A stretch of DNA of 64,000 nt from Yamagishiella unicocca (Eukaryota; Chlorophyta; Chlorophyceae; Chlamydomonadales; Volvocaceae), in the NCBI GenBank assembly GCA_003116995.1, contig BDSL01000096.1, positions 124,001-188,000 on the forward strand. The letters are read 5' to 3'. Shown here one piece after another: positions 11,401-23,996 of the stretch. How positions within the stretch are numbered: position 1 is the first letter of the stretch; each line of letters opens with the position of its first letter. The position numbers and the translations under genes are program-made. The notes beneath the pieces are model-generated. The model saw only the letters and a program-made list of their open reading frames with translations. It was not told the origin of the DNA and ran no database searches.

Positions 11401-11933
11401 TGGGTCATGACATACTGGGCTTGGGGGTATGCCAGGGTAATGCCCTTGTATGCCCTGTTGGGAGGTTTGCTCACGCTTGGAGCTTTTTAAGGCTGCAGCA
11501 GCTGTAATCGAGAAGCTCCATCTAGTTCTATATTTTCCTAAGTGAGGCCTGCATGGTTTGCGCTGATGCGTAACCGTGCGTGGCCCCACGGCGTGCCGTG
11601 CATGATGGGCAATGTAATCACCGCGCCGTAATTAGGCCTCGTACGCTTTCTGGCCGCATTTACAAAAGCGTAGGCAGGTAGAAGTCATACTGCCAACTGC
11701 AAGTCGCTTGACAAAGGCACCATCTGCTAATACGACGGTATTGTGATGGAGCCCTTGTACGGCCCACCAAACGCAGTTCTCCTTGCCACGCAACATTAAT
11801 GCAACTTCTAGTATCTGTTTTCAGGAGCACGCGGCATTTTTGGCCCGAGCTCCAAATTGCCCATCGGCTTGCTTTCGCACAAGCGGTGGAGAGCCCCCGA
11901 TCGCCGTTGCTTAGCCATCTACGTCTGTGCACA
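11401..11933. other. Upstream region of the farnesyl diphosphate synthase gene
   Basis: Unique-looking sequence between repeat A and the FPS start codon. No ORF with a recognisable domain. The promoter should lie here; I see no convincing TATA box. Confidence 0.4.
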
Positions 11934-14900
11934 ATGGCCGAGCCTGCACAAAAGAAGGCTCGCTCTGACGCTGGCGATGCGCGGGAGGTGCGGACTAAAC
12001 GCATGCGGAATGATCGCACGCCAAGTGGCCGCCAGTTGTTACCGTCTAATGCGCCGCATCCAATAACAACTGTTAACCTGGTCTTCATTATGCACCAGCC
12101 GCAGGCGGTGATCGCATGCTCGTGTCCGCTTGCGCTCGCTTGAATTGCCCGCGCGTGGGCATACCTGCCCTACAACTTGCTGCCGACGCAGGGCTTCCTT
12201 AATGTGTACGCTACCTTGCGCGATGAATTATTAAACGACGAGTGCTTGTCGCCTGCGAAAGACAGCCTGCAAGCCACGGCTGCTCAGGAGTGGTTTAAGA
12301 AGGTGGGTGGCACGCTTTCCGACTTGACCCATACCAGAAGGGCTTGCGCTTCTACGAGGTCCCTCTGCGATTGCACCTATCCAGCTCGTCTCGCTGCTTC
12401 TCTATTGGGTATCGGCTTCTGTTTGCTCCCAGATTTCGCCCACACCCCTCCAAAACATCCCGTCAACGTCAATCACCCACCTGCACACGCACCCGATAAC
12501 CATTAGACACTGTTGCCCTCCCTCCTCTTCACATACTTCCAACACGAAGGTCAACGACTACAACGTACCTGGCGGCAAACTGAACCGCGGCATGGCTGTG
12601 TACGACACGCTGTCCGCCATCAAGGGGGCGGCGGTGAGTTCATTGCGTCACGGGTGTGATGAATCGGGGAGGGGCTGCTAGACGAGCATGGTAATGTGCA
12701 GGGATGGGTGAACTGACTTTCGGTCGGCGGGAGTGCAGCGGGGTACGGCGTGTGTGGTCGCGCCCCCTCATAGATGCATGTGTTCCGGTAGTTTCAGCAG
12801 GGCAGGATAGCACAGCGGATTGGGCGCAATAAAGAAGCCTGCAAGGCGGGCACTGCATATGAGTAGCGGCGGGTATTTGGACGTGCATCAGCATTGTTAG
12901 AGAGTGGCGCCCAGGCCGGATGGCGGCAACCGTAGCGGCGGCTGTAGGGCAGCGAGATGCGAGGGGCAGAACGACCGTACAGGGGCCGAACTGGTCGGCT
13001 TGGGAAAACCTCATACTCAGGAATGACCTCCGACGCACGAGGGACTGGTAGAGGCGTGCGCCGGCGGTAACGTGTGGTGAAAGTCAGCGGCGAGGGAAAG
13101 TGAGGCAAGGCTGCGCAGCTGGCAAGGGCGCCAGGACGAGGTCAGGCCAAAGACGTGGACAGAGCAGCGCGGGGCAGGGCGTCTCTTGCGAAAACAGTCA
13201 TTCGTTTTGCGGAGTCACAACGACGGAACTGCAAACACGTGCTGCCTTAGTGTGTGCGGGAGGGTAAGGAGATAACGGTTGCAGAAAGGAGGAGGAGATG
13301 CGGAGTTCATGGCATGGTTCTGGTGGCTCTGGGCGACGAGCTTGAAACTGCGCCGGTTGCTAGCGGCGTAGGTTTAGACGTCACGTCGCACAACGCTTGT
13401 GGCACTCCTACATCGCCTCCTTACCTGCACATCATTACGTCCCTGTTCCCGAGAACCCTCGGCGAGAACCCGTTACGAGGGTGCTGGTGGCCTCCGCTGC
13501 GGTCCGCTCGGCTCCTCCCCCGCCCCGGTCATGATTGCAGAACGTGACGGAGGAGGAAGCATTCAAGGCCAATGCGCTCGGCTGGTGCATTGAGTGGGTG
13601 AGTGGGCGGTGACGGCCGGTGGGCTCGGACGGGCCTGGGGGGGTGGGGCGCTGCGTAGCGCGATGTGAAGGCCCTGCGGGGGCCCCCGCATACGGTGGCA
13701 CTTTGCTGTGGTGCTCAGTGAGAGCCTTCCCTAGCTGGTATTGCATACCACGCATCGCATCCACGTATCGCGCCCACAAGTCCGTAATCCAGCATTTGCA
13801 AGTGTCGAGCGCAGCGGTCGTCACCGCCGCTGATCGCCGGAATCACGCGCTCTGCCTGCCGACGGCCGCTGCGGTTCGACCAATCGCGTAGCGTTGCATT
13901 CGATGTTGGACTGGGACTGGGGGTGCACTGCGTTGCCCCCCCCCCGGGGCGAAAGGCCCCAGTGTTTTTCCCCCGTCAGAAACTGCGTCACAAGACATGG
14001 CTCTGCACCCATGCACGGCCGTCATCAGCTCTCTTGGTCTATCAATGCCAGTGTTTGTAGCTGGCGACCAGCATCGACCCTCCTGCCTCCCTGTCCCCTG
14101 CCCCGGTGCCCCGGTGCCCCAGCTGCAAGCCTTCTTCCTGGTTGCCGACGACATCATGGACGGCTCCATCACTCGCCGCGGCCAGCCGTGCTGGTACAAG
14201 CAGCCCGATGTAAGCACCCCGGCAACCTGTCTCTTCCTCCTTTGAATGTCATGGATTCTGCACGGGTTCAGAGCGGCAAGCCCTCCTGTAGTGTGTTGAA
14301 TCGGACGGGGCAGGCCAGCCGCCGAAAACACGGCACTGTAGGGATTTGTTGCGCAAGCGCCATCCGGTCCTGTCATACGCAAGCCCTTGTGCTTGCTCTG
14401 CACGGCGGCCCACTCGGGATCGTCCATGCCTGCAGTGCCGACCACCAACACGCCTGATGTGCCGACCACCAACACGCCTGCAGTGCCGACCACCACCATC
14501 TTTACTAGTCGGTCGCATATGCGCATTGAGGGGTAGACGCAATGCTGACCAGCGCTTCCCCTTCCCCTCTCCCCCTCCGTCCCACTCCCATGCTCCACGC
14601 TCCTCAATGCGCAGGTTGGCATGATTGCATGCAACGACTACATCCTGCTCGAGTGCTGCATCTACCGCGTCCTTAGGAAGCACTTTCGGAGCCACACCGC
14701 GTACGCGCAGCTGATGGACTTGTTCCACGAAGTGGGTCGGCGGGGTTGCGGTTGGAGGTTGGGAGTTGGGCAGCTGGGCGGAAGGTGGGCACGATGCGAA
14801 AGGGGAACGGAAGTGACGCGCAGCAGCTGGGCATGGGTGAGGGAGGGAGAGTGATCATTGGAGGCTTGCACAGCCCTCGTGCCAACAACGGATGGGAAAC

Positions 14901-17844
14901 GCGACTCCGCGCTCTTCGACTCGGATTAGCCAGGCTCATAATTTCGATTCGGATTAGCCAGGCGCATAATTTCGACTCGGATTAACCAGGCTCATAATAT
15001 CAGCACATGTCCGATCCAATTGCAGCCCGTGTGCAATCGCTGGCGGCTCCAATCTTTCCTTGGCTCCAAGTTTTGAAGTTATTATATTCCGTACTTGCTA
15101 GTATCACGTAAAACGGTGTTTCCCTAAAGGCAACCGTTAAGAGGCTGATCGGGAAGCATCGCGTACGTCAGTGACAGACCATCAAAGTGGGATGTAGGTA
15201 TTGTACGATACGAAGGCACTGCGTTGCGGGACAGAGCAACCGGGAGGGGCTTGGACAACAACAAAAGACGATTGTGGAGGAATGTGTTGGTGTATGGTGT
15301 CGATTTCGTAGGAGTGTGTTGGTGCATGGTGCGCTGTGTGCCGGGCGGGATGAGGGGGGGAAATGACACGCGGATTCCACTTGCGCGTGCGGGAGCACAA
15401 CGCGAAGCAAACCGACTTTTTCACGTTCACCTTGGAGTGCCAAATGCCAAGTCCTACGGCATGGCAACCCATGCCCCACACACATCTCTCCCCCTTTAGG
15501 ATCCTTCACGGGTTTCCTCGCTACTCCCCTGATCCGGACCCTCCAGGTGACTTTCCAGACCAGCCACGGCCAACTTCTGGACCTCACCACCGCCCCCATC
15601 GGCTCCGTGGACTTGTCCAAGTACACCACAGACAACTACATGCGCATCGTGACCTATAAGACCGCGTACTACTCGTTCTACTTGCCGGTGGCGTGCGGCA
15701 TGGTGTTGGCGGGGATCGAGGTGCGACTCGAACCGAGGTCCTTGGGGCCCGAGCGACGTGCGGGGTAGCTCCCGTCGGGGTGATGCGCGGGGGTGAGGGC
15801 AGGGCACGGTTGTGTGTGTGTATGTGTGTGTAGGGCAGCTGGGTCGTGTGACAGGGCCGGTGAACCCACGCAGGTGTCAACCTTCGGCCCTCCGCATCCG
15901 ATCGTGTGTTTTTATTTGCCGTGGCCGCCCGACCACTTGCGTGGCTTCCCGCACGCAGGACCAGAAGGCGTACGACCTGGCTCAGCAGATCTGTGTGGAG
16001 ATGGGGCAGTACTTCCAGGTGCGGGTCACATGGGGCGGGCGGGAATGGGTTCAGGCGGGGGAGGCTCAGTGTGCTGTCCACCTCCCATGGGCGGTTGGGT
16101 GACACAGGGGGCAGGCGGAGAGTACACCGATGAGCCAATGAAAACCCTTTGAAGCGACCAGTGGAAACGGCCACAGCGGGTGGCTGGAGGAGACCCCTCG
16201 CGGATGGGGATCGTTGCCACATCCGGGTCATCACCCCAACTTCCCTCCTGGGATGTCCTGCACTCGAGGTACTCCAGCGTGCGCCGGAGTGCCTCAACCC
16301 TCTCCGCCCTACCTGCCTCAACACATAGCAGGCCTTTCTCCTGCCGTCCCCTACGCAACCTGGCTGTATAGCGTCATGCCTTCTGGGCCTTCCAGGCCGT
16401 CCCTGTGTTGGGTTACCTCTGTCGCCATGCCCATCCTGCATAACACCCGGCACCCGCTTGCCAACCCCGAAAGCCCGCGCTCTATTCCAGCCATTCAGCC
16501 CCCCCGTTTCCAAGGCCAACCTCATTTCGCGATCCCTCTCTCCCTGTCTCTCCCCTGGCACGTCCCTCCCCTTACGTCCCTGAACCTCCCGCCTCCGCCA
16601 CGCAATCCGTGCGATCCTCTCGTCCCCCTTCCGTACAGATCCAGGACGACCATCTGGACTGCTACGGCGCCCCCGAGGTGATCGGCAAGATCGGAACCGA
16701 CATTGAGGACAACAAGTGCTCTTGGATGGTATGCACGGCGCTGCAGGTGGCCAGCGAGGAGCAGAAGGAGATCATCAAGGTGTGGGGGGGCGGAGCACCG
16801 CACGGCTACCAGCCAGGGTCCTCGTCGTGTGCGGGGGGCCACGTGGTTGCTGCGCAGGGCTGAAAGTGCGCGATGAAAGGGCATGTGAGGGCTTCAACAA
16901 AGGCCATTCCAGTCCACGCGAGGAGCTGATCGAACCTAAGGGCGGCGGCGGTGTCTCCAGGACACGGGAATGGCGCTAAAGGTTACCCGGCACATAGTGT
17001 GAGGCTGCCAAACTCCCCCAGCTACTTACCTCTTTTGGGTGTTCGGCACCAACTCGACTTGGCCATGCCGGCACCCCATGGCCATGCCGGCACCCCCGTC
17101 GCTCAACCTCTATCCCCAGCCACTAATCTCCACGAGCGTGTCTAGGCCGATTCATATTAATTAACTAATGAGTGTTGATAATAATTGCTGTCTGCGTGCA
17201 GGCACACTACGGCCGCAAGGAGCCCGAGTCCGTTGCCGCTATCAAGGCCCTCTACACGGACCTGGACATGACGCAGCGGTTCAAGGACTACGAGGACGCG
17301 TCCTACACCAAGCTGAATGTGAGCAAGGGGGCGGGATGGGGTCCCGGATCGGTGTGTTGGGAAGTGGCGGGCGAAGGCAGGTTGAGGGGGGGCGTAAATA
17401 GAGCCATAAGGAACAGCGGGCCCTCGTGGGTGCGGGGGCCCGCCCTTGGCAGCCTTAGCATTGGAGACGTTGCCCCCGGCGCTCTCCACGGGCGCAGGGC
17501 GGCTGTTCGCTTGGAAGCCACGCCTGATGATCCCCCCCTTTCATTGCGGTGCCTCCTGGCAATCCCCCCTCCCGCATCCACGGGTCTTCCTCGAACACCC
17601 TCCCCTCAACACTGTGCCATAAGGCCCCCCTTAAGTGCCCTGTAACGGCGCCTGGAGCCGCGTTCGCCCTTCTAGGCACCCCCCCCTCCTCGGCAACCCC
17701 CTCCTAGGCACCCAACCCAGCCCATGCCACCGCCGCCCACCCCTCACCGCCGCATCCCCACAGGCGATCATCTCGGAACAGACCCTGTTGCCCAGGGAGG
17801 TGTTCACCGCGTTGCTCAACAAGATCTACAAGCGGTCCAAGTAA
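11934..17844 (+). CDS. FPS: Farnesyl diphosphate synthase
   Basis: Makes FPP from IPP with DMAPP or GPP, the branch point to sterols, dolichol and prenylation. Eleven exons, all joined in phase 0: 11934-11987, 12192-12302, 12550-12633, 13541-13597, 14123-14209, 14615-14731, 15547-15720, 15959-16018, 16639-16779, 17202-17318, 17764-17844. They sum to 360 aa, slightly longer than the usual 340-355. The first Asp-rich motif with its chain-length context is in exon 5 ([13 protein letters not shown], then [10 protein letters not shown]). The second is in exon 9 ([10 protein letters not shown], then [12 protein letters not shown]). QDDHLD has His where most family members have Tyr. Other family landmarks are [12 protein letters not shown] (exon 3), ALGWCIEW (exon 4) and [16 protein letters not shown] (exon 7). 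The basic C-terminus ends KIYKRSK. The exon 3 acceptor is AAG rather than CAG. No transit peptide is evident, so a cytosolic or peroxisomal location is likely. Confidence 0.96.
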
Positions 17845-20321
17845 AGCGTCAGCTGCGCGACGAGGCCGCAGCCGGGGTACTTACACGACGTCGCGGCCGC
17901 CGACCCCGGCTGCACGTGTCCCTTTGGTGAATACCTAGAGCGCCTCAGCAGGCCAGGAGGCGCGTTGTAGTTGGGAGCTCGAGCTGTAGGGGCACGTGCG
18001 GCAGCACCAGCAGCTCCCTGTGGCATGCATAAAAGGCGTACGGAGGGGCGTTGCGAGGGGGCTTGAGCGGGTGGTGACCACGGCAGGAGCTGCTCTCTGT
18101 GCTGCTGCGGGCTGCGGGGCCACACCTCCGCCTGATCTGTCCCGGCGTGGATGGTACCGTTCTGTGGGCTTGCCCGGTGGAAGGGGCACGTGTGCGTTAT
18201 GAATGCGGAGTACTGCTTGGACCCACCTGCGTTGCGTGGTTTGCTCCGCCACCCGGTTTGTGGTTTATTGGGTCCTCTCGCGGCTCACTTTCACTTATAA
18301 GGACACTGCTTGTCGGCGCCGACGGAGGAGAGCAGGCCGCTAGGGGACTGGGATGCGAGCAGAGTGGACGCCCGCAGCTGGACGGGTTGCAGCTGGCGGT
18401 GTGTTAATGTGCAGGTGTGTCTGGGTGGTGCTGGACTAGAGCTGGGGTCTTGAAAGCCGGGTGTCTCTTATTTAACGCGAAGCCGCGAATACTCCGGGGG
18501 TAGCTAGGTTGTGCCACAGATGTAGGATGGACTGCGTTGGACTGGTTTGGGCTCAAACCGGTGAGGCACGCGAGGTGCCTGCGATACGGAGCTGCGAGTT
18601 CGGGCTTTGCCTGTCGGCGTTGCCTTGTAGAAGGGGGACTTGATCACGGAACGGTGTTTACAGGGATTGAACCGACGGTGCTGCAGTTTTGATCGAGAAG
18701 AGCAGTTTCCGAGGCATCGAAGCCGGTGTGGATTGCGACCCGGGGTGTGCAAGCCGGTGCAAGAGAGCCACGCGGGCGGGGCGTTTGCGAGGATCAGCGT
18801 TGGATGTGGAGGTGTCGTGCGGTTTGGTTTGGTTCCGACCTCAGCACAGAGCACAGCGTGCGCGCGCGGATGTAAGGCTGTTGGGATCCAACCAAAGATC
18901 ACATTCGAAGCAGGGCACGGAGATGTTTTCTGCTGCCGTGTATAAACTATCCAACAGCACTGGCTTTGTATTCAGCACTCTTAACGCGCCTGCTGATCTC
19001 ACATGCTGCGCGACAAAAGTGCACTTAACCTGCATCAACGAAGCCCTGGTCGAGGTGTTACGTGCCAGTGCAGGGTTCGCATCCGCAACGCACCTAGCTT
19101 CTCCTCATTACAGTGGCACTGACACGCACTCCCAACCGCCGCCTTCCTGGCGTACCGGTATTGCGCGGTCGAGCGCAACAAGTGCAGCCGACCAGCCAGG
19201 GCTGTCGAACCACGGACAGGCCCCTGTCCCCAAGAGCTGCTCCTGAAAGGATACCCGTGTTCCCGACGCTGAGGTACCATACATACTTCCCAGCTGAAGA
19301 AGGATCATCGCACATTCGCACTGATACACACACAAACGCACATTAAAGCAACAAGTACCAACACAAACAGACACTAACATAACAAGTACTGACGTAGACA
19401 TCAGGCGATGCGCCCGATGGCCCACTGTAACAATTACCACGAACGTGATGAATCGACCCTGTGGCAAGGTTACTCCCTGTTAAATTATGTCTCCCAGTCA
19501 GTTAACCACACAAACGCAGAGTGTCGCAGAGTGTCGTCGTTTCACATTAATCGAGCGACACGGACTATCCTTCCTTGCCCAAAACAACAACGGCGCCTCC
19601 ATCTGTCGCACGGGCTCACTGCACTCCCGCGACCGCGTTCCATCCGAAACACGTCAAGATGGGCACCGAATGTTCCCATCTCACGAAGGACCCCCCAGGG
19701 GGCGTCCGCGTTCCTAGAGGCCGTCAGGGATTGTAGCCATATCTTCAACCCTTTCAAGTCTCTCGCCTGTTTACGGCCGTTCAGCATCTACCTTGCGCAG
19801 TTCTATGCGTACACCGTATGCACACCACGGCCTTTGTTCGGCGAGCACGCATCCCGTCTGAAGCAGCCGCTGCCCCAGTGCCCATGCCCTAAAATAGCCT
19901 CGTAGGCGGCCCGCTGCCGTCGTCAGCTTGGCGCCAGCATTTCAAGGTCAAGGCCCATCAACGCAGCTTTCACTAGCATCCATTCTTTCTGGCCTAACGT
20001 TTAATTTCAGCCACCGGCGCACTATTACCCAATAATTACGGTACAGCTATGACAATACTAGTTTACTACACACACCGGGTTCATTTCCCGCTTCTTCTGT
20101 TCCGGCTTGCCTTCAACATGTGAAACATCCCTCACTCCTCATACACGGGTGCATGCCGCTGCCGCACAATTGCGCTGTTCGCCACGGCGGCCGCATACCC
20201 TCACAACGTCACAAGTCACAACCAAGGCGAGGTCCGGTCAGGAGGGCTGGGCTCGTCCAAACTAAAACACTCGGCCAGCCGCCCCCAAGCAAACATGCAC
20301 CTCGGGGCCTAAGACACGCCC
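17845..20321. other. FPS 3' UTR and convergent intergenic region
   Basis: The first part is probably FPS 3' UTR, with a TGTAA at 18871. The rest separates the convergent FPS and HMA-domain genes. It contains a fragment of repeat F at about 19402-19435 and a short A-rich stretch at about 19320-19390 (CAACAAGTAC reiterated). No further gene recognised. Confidence 0.5.
18871..18875 (+). terminator. Candidate polyadenylation signal (TGTAA) for FPS
   Basis: TGTAA is the usual polyadenylation signal in volvocine algae. This is the first plus-strand occurrence I noticed after the FPS stop, implying a 3' UTR of roughly 1 kb. Position alone supports it. Confidence 0.4.
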
Positions 20322-21182
20322 TCACAGCTGCCGACTTTCCACTAGCGTCGCTCTGTACGACAAGTCAACGAATTGGATGGCCGACCGCACCTGCGCCGCC
20401 CCCAGCGTGTCCGCCCGACCCCACACCAGCACCTGCTTGCTGGCAAAATCAACGGCACAGCGATGCACTCCAGGTAGCCCCACCAGCGCCGCCTTGAGCC
20501 TGGCAGCGCAGCCCTCGCACTTTAAACCGTCCAGTTGGAACCGTAAGTAAATCATTTCGTCAGCAGCGCCCTTGTGCTGTGCAGTGTGAGCGGGCGCTGC
20601 CGCCGTTTCCTTGCCCGCTGGATCCGCGAAAGGGCGCTCTGGATCCTCAGAGGGCACCGCAACACTGCATGCCGCTGCATTATCCGTAGGGTCCCCTGCG
20701 CCAGCGCCGTCCTGGCCTGTTGCCTGTATGTCCAGTTGCGAAGCTATCTGGGAGGAATCGTTTGGATGGCCGTCTCCGTACCCGGGCTGCGCTTCAAGGG
20801 GGCCATGTTCTGACGCAGCCGATATCGCGGGTGTAGCCGGCCGTGGCACGCCGGCGAAGAGGTTATGATACCGCACAGCGTCTTGGCTAAGCATTAGACC
20901 AGCTGTCAGCGCAACCGTTAAAATACTTCTTCGGCTTATACCATCTCGGTATACAAGGTGACCAAGCGCTAAGAGGGTGAGCGTCCGAAGATAGGGAGCC
21001 CATGGGGTAAGGATGGCAAAGCCCGCACATCCAAGCTGCAGCGAGTTCAGTAGCAGCTGAATAATGCAACACGAGCTGGAGAGTAAGCCGCCCAGGAGAC
21101 TGGCGCCAGTCAGTGCCCGTGTCAGAGCTGGACTAGGTCTGTGCGCCAGTGCTGCAGCAGCTGGGCTGCATTGACACGCCAT
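20322..21182 (-). CDS. Membrane protein with C-terminal heavy-metal-associated (HMA) domain
   Basis: Intronless, 286 aa, ATG at 21182. Residues about 20-95 are hydrophobic and contain paired Cys and a Gln (LLSSSCCIIQLLLNSLQLGC). This resembles the N-terminal TM region of MerT-like metal transport proteins and plastid relatives. Residues about 100-205 are a low-complexity linker rich in Ala, Gly, Asp and Ser. Residues about 210-280 are an HMA fold with the metal-binding loop GLKCEGCAARLKAAL (CxxC), then VHRCAVDFASKQVLV. HMA domains bind Cu(I), Zn(II) or Hg(II) and hand metals between partners. A transporter or organelle metal-handling role is inference. The start codon faces the neighbour at 21494, with 311 bp between them. 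Confidence 0.8.
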   Translation of the reverse strand: MACQCSPAAAALAHRPSPALTRALTGASLLGGLLSSSCCIIQLLLNSLQLGCAGFAILTPWAPYLRTLTLLALGHLVYRDGISRRSILTVALTAGLMLSQDAVRYHNLFAGVPRPATPAISAASEHGPLEAQPGYGDGHPNDSSQIASQLDIQATGQDGAGAGDPTDNAAACSVAVPSEDPERPFADPAGKETAAAPAHTAQHKGAADEMIYLRFQLDGLKCEGCAARLKAALVGLPGVHRCAVDFASKQVLVWGRADTLGAAQVRSAIQFVDLSYRATLVESRQL

Positions 21183-21493
21183 ATTGTAGCGGTAACAGCG
21201 TTACTATGCGAGGCCATTCCCGCGTGCGGTGCACAGGACGAGCAGACAGTTGTCGTGCAGTTCGAAGACGCGCAGTCGCCATTGCGTCACCGCGACTAAA
21301 TTGACGTAGGCGGCGACGACGGTATAATGAAACTAGCCCGTTCTACACATACTCCGACTGTGCTCAAGAGGCTTTGTTCGCGTGCTACTTTCCTACTACC
21401 AGCTGCTGGCACCATCTGACGACACACAAAAGCCACGTCCCGAAAGAGCTCCGACATTGTCAATCAGCGTAGCTTCCATTCCTTTTGTTTAAT
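21183..21493. promoter_or_regulatory. Shared divergent promoter region (311 bp)
   Basis: Separates two start codons pointing away from each other. Contains TGACGTAG at about 21302, preceded by CGTCACCGCG, which resembles bZIP-type sites, and an AT-rich GGTATAATG at about 21321. Co-regulation of the two genes is possible but unproven. Confidence 0.45.
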
Positions 21494-23996
21494 ATGCCGA
21501 TAACGATTCCTAAGCGCTGCAACGGTCAACTAGGTCTTCGCCCATGCCAGAGGCGCGCACAGGCCGCTCCTCGGCCAGTTAGCCGCTGCGTGGTTGCGCC
21601 TCGCGCCTTGTACCACAATCCAGGACCGAAGGATTCAGGGCGTGCCAAGGGCGCTCAACAATCGCTTCAACGTGTGCTCACGTTGGTGCAGAGCGGGGAA
21701 CGCGAGGCCCTGGTTGACTACTTTGCCACTACCAATCTAACGGATACACCTTCGCTAAAACTAGCCAGGTGCGTGATGGTGGCTTGGTGAATCCGGGTTT
21801 GGCTTTGAGTTCACATTTCAAACTCGGATGACTAGACGCGGCCAATCCTCGTTGCCGCGCACGTGATGCCGCGCACAGCGTCGAGTGCTGTCACACGCTC
21901 AACTGTGCCTATCAAACCCTTTCCCAGCATCCCAACGTTTGTTGCGTATGGGATAGTTCCAGTGACCAGGCCCTGTCCATGCATTTGCAGTGGATGCGAG
22001 GTAGTGGTATTCGAGGACGTGATGGAGCGCATGCTGCTACGTTCTCCCAGTCGACATTTCCTCGACAGCTATGCCATTCGTCACCTTATTCTGTCGTCAC
22101 CAGCCTCCGCCCAGGTGTGTAACGTGAATTCACGTTTGCACCAAGCCGATGAAGACGACATTACCACCCTCGCATTTCATTTCCTCCGTCTTGACCGTGC
22201 GTCGCCGCACAGTGCGCGCCAGGGCCAGGTATAGCACGTCTGTGTACGCCCTCCGCCCGTCCGTGCCCTGCAGTCCGCCATACATACGCATCGTGCTGCT
22301 TTCCATTGCTCGTTCCCTCCTAACCGTCCCCATTCTACATCTTCGCACCTCTCAACCCCACCCGCCGCGCCAGGTCTTGTCCGGTCTCATGCTGGGCCCC
22401 AACAAGTACGTGCAGCGAATGGCGGTCGCGTCCAACTCGGGTGAGAGCTGCATCCTGACCTTCACAATGACGGCCACAGCGGCGCCCCAGGCGCAGACGC
22501 CGGAGCCAGGCACGGCCGCTGCCACCGTCGCCTCCGCCTCCGTGCCCGCCGACCAGGCCGCGCCTGGCTCGGGCGGCCTGCCGCTGTCCTCCGAGCCCGA
22601 GTCCGTGTGGCGCCTCAGCAGCGTGCGCGGCGAGCCGCAGTACGGCATCAGTACCGTACAACCGTCAGGGCCGAGCCCCGAGTTTTCACCTGAGCAGGTC
22701 GTCGAGGCCCAGCTGGCAGCGCTGCAGTGAGTTGGCATAAGGAAGGCCCGGCTTAGGCTTATGGCAGGGTGCGGGTGGTGCGAGGCGGGAGAGGGAACCC
22801 CGCCACCGGCGCCCTGGCGGGCGGAGATGGTGCAGTGGAGATTTTAGTGCCCAGCGCCTTGCCTTGCGGGTCTGCCATGCTTAAACGCAGCGGGAATCCG
22901 ACGTATGTCGGTTTGACTCGGGATCTTCCTCGCTTGCTTCGTGGACTGCCTTCATCACTTGCGTAGGCTGCCCGCAGCTGTAAACCCACTTGGTTGGTCG
23001 GTGTTGTTGCGCAGGCGCAAGGATGTGCCGGCTGCCTTCCAGTTCTTGAGTCCCGGCAGCCAAAAAATCATCGGTGACGAGCGCCAGTTCGCCGAGAACA
23101 TGGCCAAGCACCGACGATACGGCGGCCTGCTGGTAGGTGGCCGGCCGGCTGCGGACCCACCCAAGGGGCATAGAATGGGACGGGAACATGGTAGCTGGCC
23201 GCAGTGTACGGGCACTCTTAACTGCAACGCGATTCCAGCCCAAACAGCACGATGGCCCCGCAGAGGTTTGGTTGCACTGCGGCATGAACACGACATTACC
23301 GACGCCCGCAACCCAAGCTACATGCTCCATCCCCCCTCGCTCCCAGGGTCACATCGCCGCCACCAGCGTGCGCCGCTGCATGGCCCGCCCCACCACCTAC
23401 ATGGAAATCGTCTCCGTCACGTCCGCCAGCGGCAGTAAGTTACCCGTGCACCTCGCGATTCGTCTCCACACACACGCCCCAGAGTACTGTTGGTACGCGC
23501 TTGCTTGTGCTGTGTCCCGGGGTGCGATGCTGTGAGCCAAACACGTGGGCAGTCAGGAGCCATGCGGCGCCTTGGCAGGCTAGCTGCTGTACCCTGCGGT
23601 TGCGCTACACACCATAACACCTGGGTCGACAGGTCTTGGGCTCCCAGGATTAGGGGAGCTTTCGTGACCAAGGTATCACCGCCCCGCTGGCGCCGGGCCA
23701 TTCGTCTGCCAATTCCCAGGTTTACATCAGCCCCCTGCCCGGCCCCCTGCCGTACTTCTCAATCCACCCTGCCGTACCTTCGTTCTTGCCATCCGAGCCC
23801 ATGTACCCCCGTCCTCGCCCTGCACGCCGCAGCTCGCTTCGTGTTCTGCTACATCCTCAGCCAAGAGACCCAGGGTCCCGCCGCGGGCTGCTGGAGCATC
23901 GATTTCGTTAAGGTAGTCGACGACCCGCGCCTGGTGGCGGCGGTCGACACCAGCTGCGCAGCCCAGCGCAAGGGCCAGTTGCCGGACGAGGAGTGA
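21494..23996 (+). CDS. Probable plastid-targeted DUF4864-like protein
   Basis: Six exons with consistent phases: 21494-21768, 21991-22114, 22374-22726, 23015-23132, 23347-23434, 23833-23996, giving 373 aa. The N-terminus (about 50 residues, Arg/Ala/Pro-rich, few acidic residues) looks like a chloroplast transit peptide. Residues about 60-130 are helical (LTLVQSGEREALVDYF, then MERMLLRSPSRHFLDSY). An Ala/Pro/Ser-rich linker follows in exon 3. The C-terminal part has the DUF4864 pattern: EQVVEAQLAALQRKDVPAAF, FQFLSPGSQKIIG, and near the end YILSQETQGPAAGCWSIDFV. The family has an NTF2-like fold and no assigned reaction. I cannot name a function. It is divergent from the HMA-domain gene. Confidence 0.8.

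Noticed and set aside
18689..19246. Plus-strand 185-residue ORF downstream of FPS
   Set aside because: Overlaps the likely FPS 3' UTR and polyadenylation signal; no domain and no splice context.
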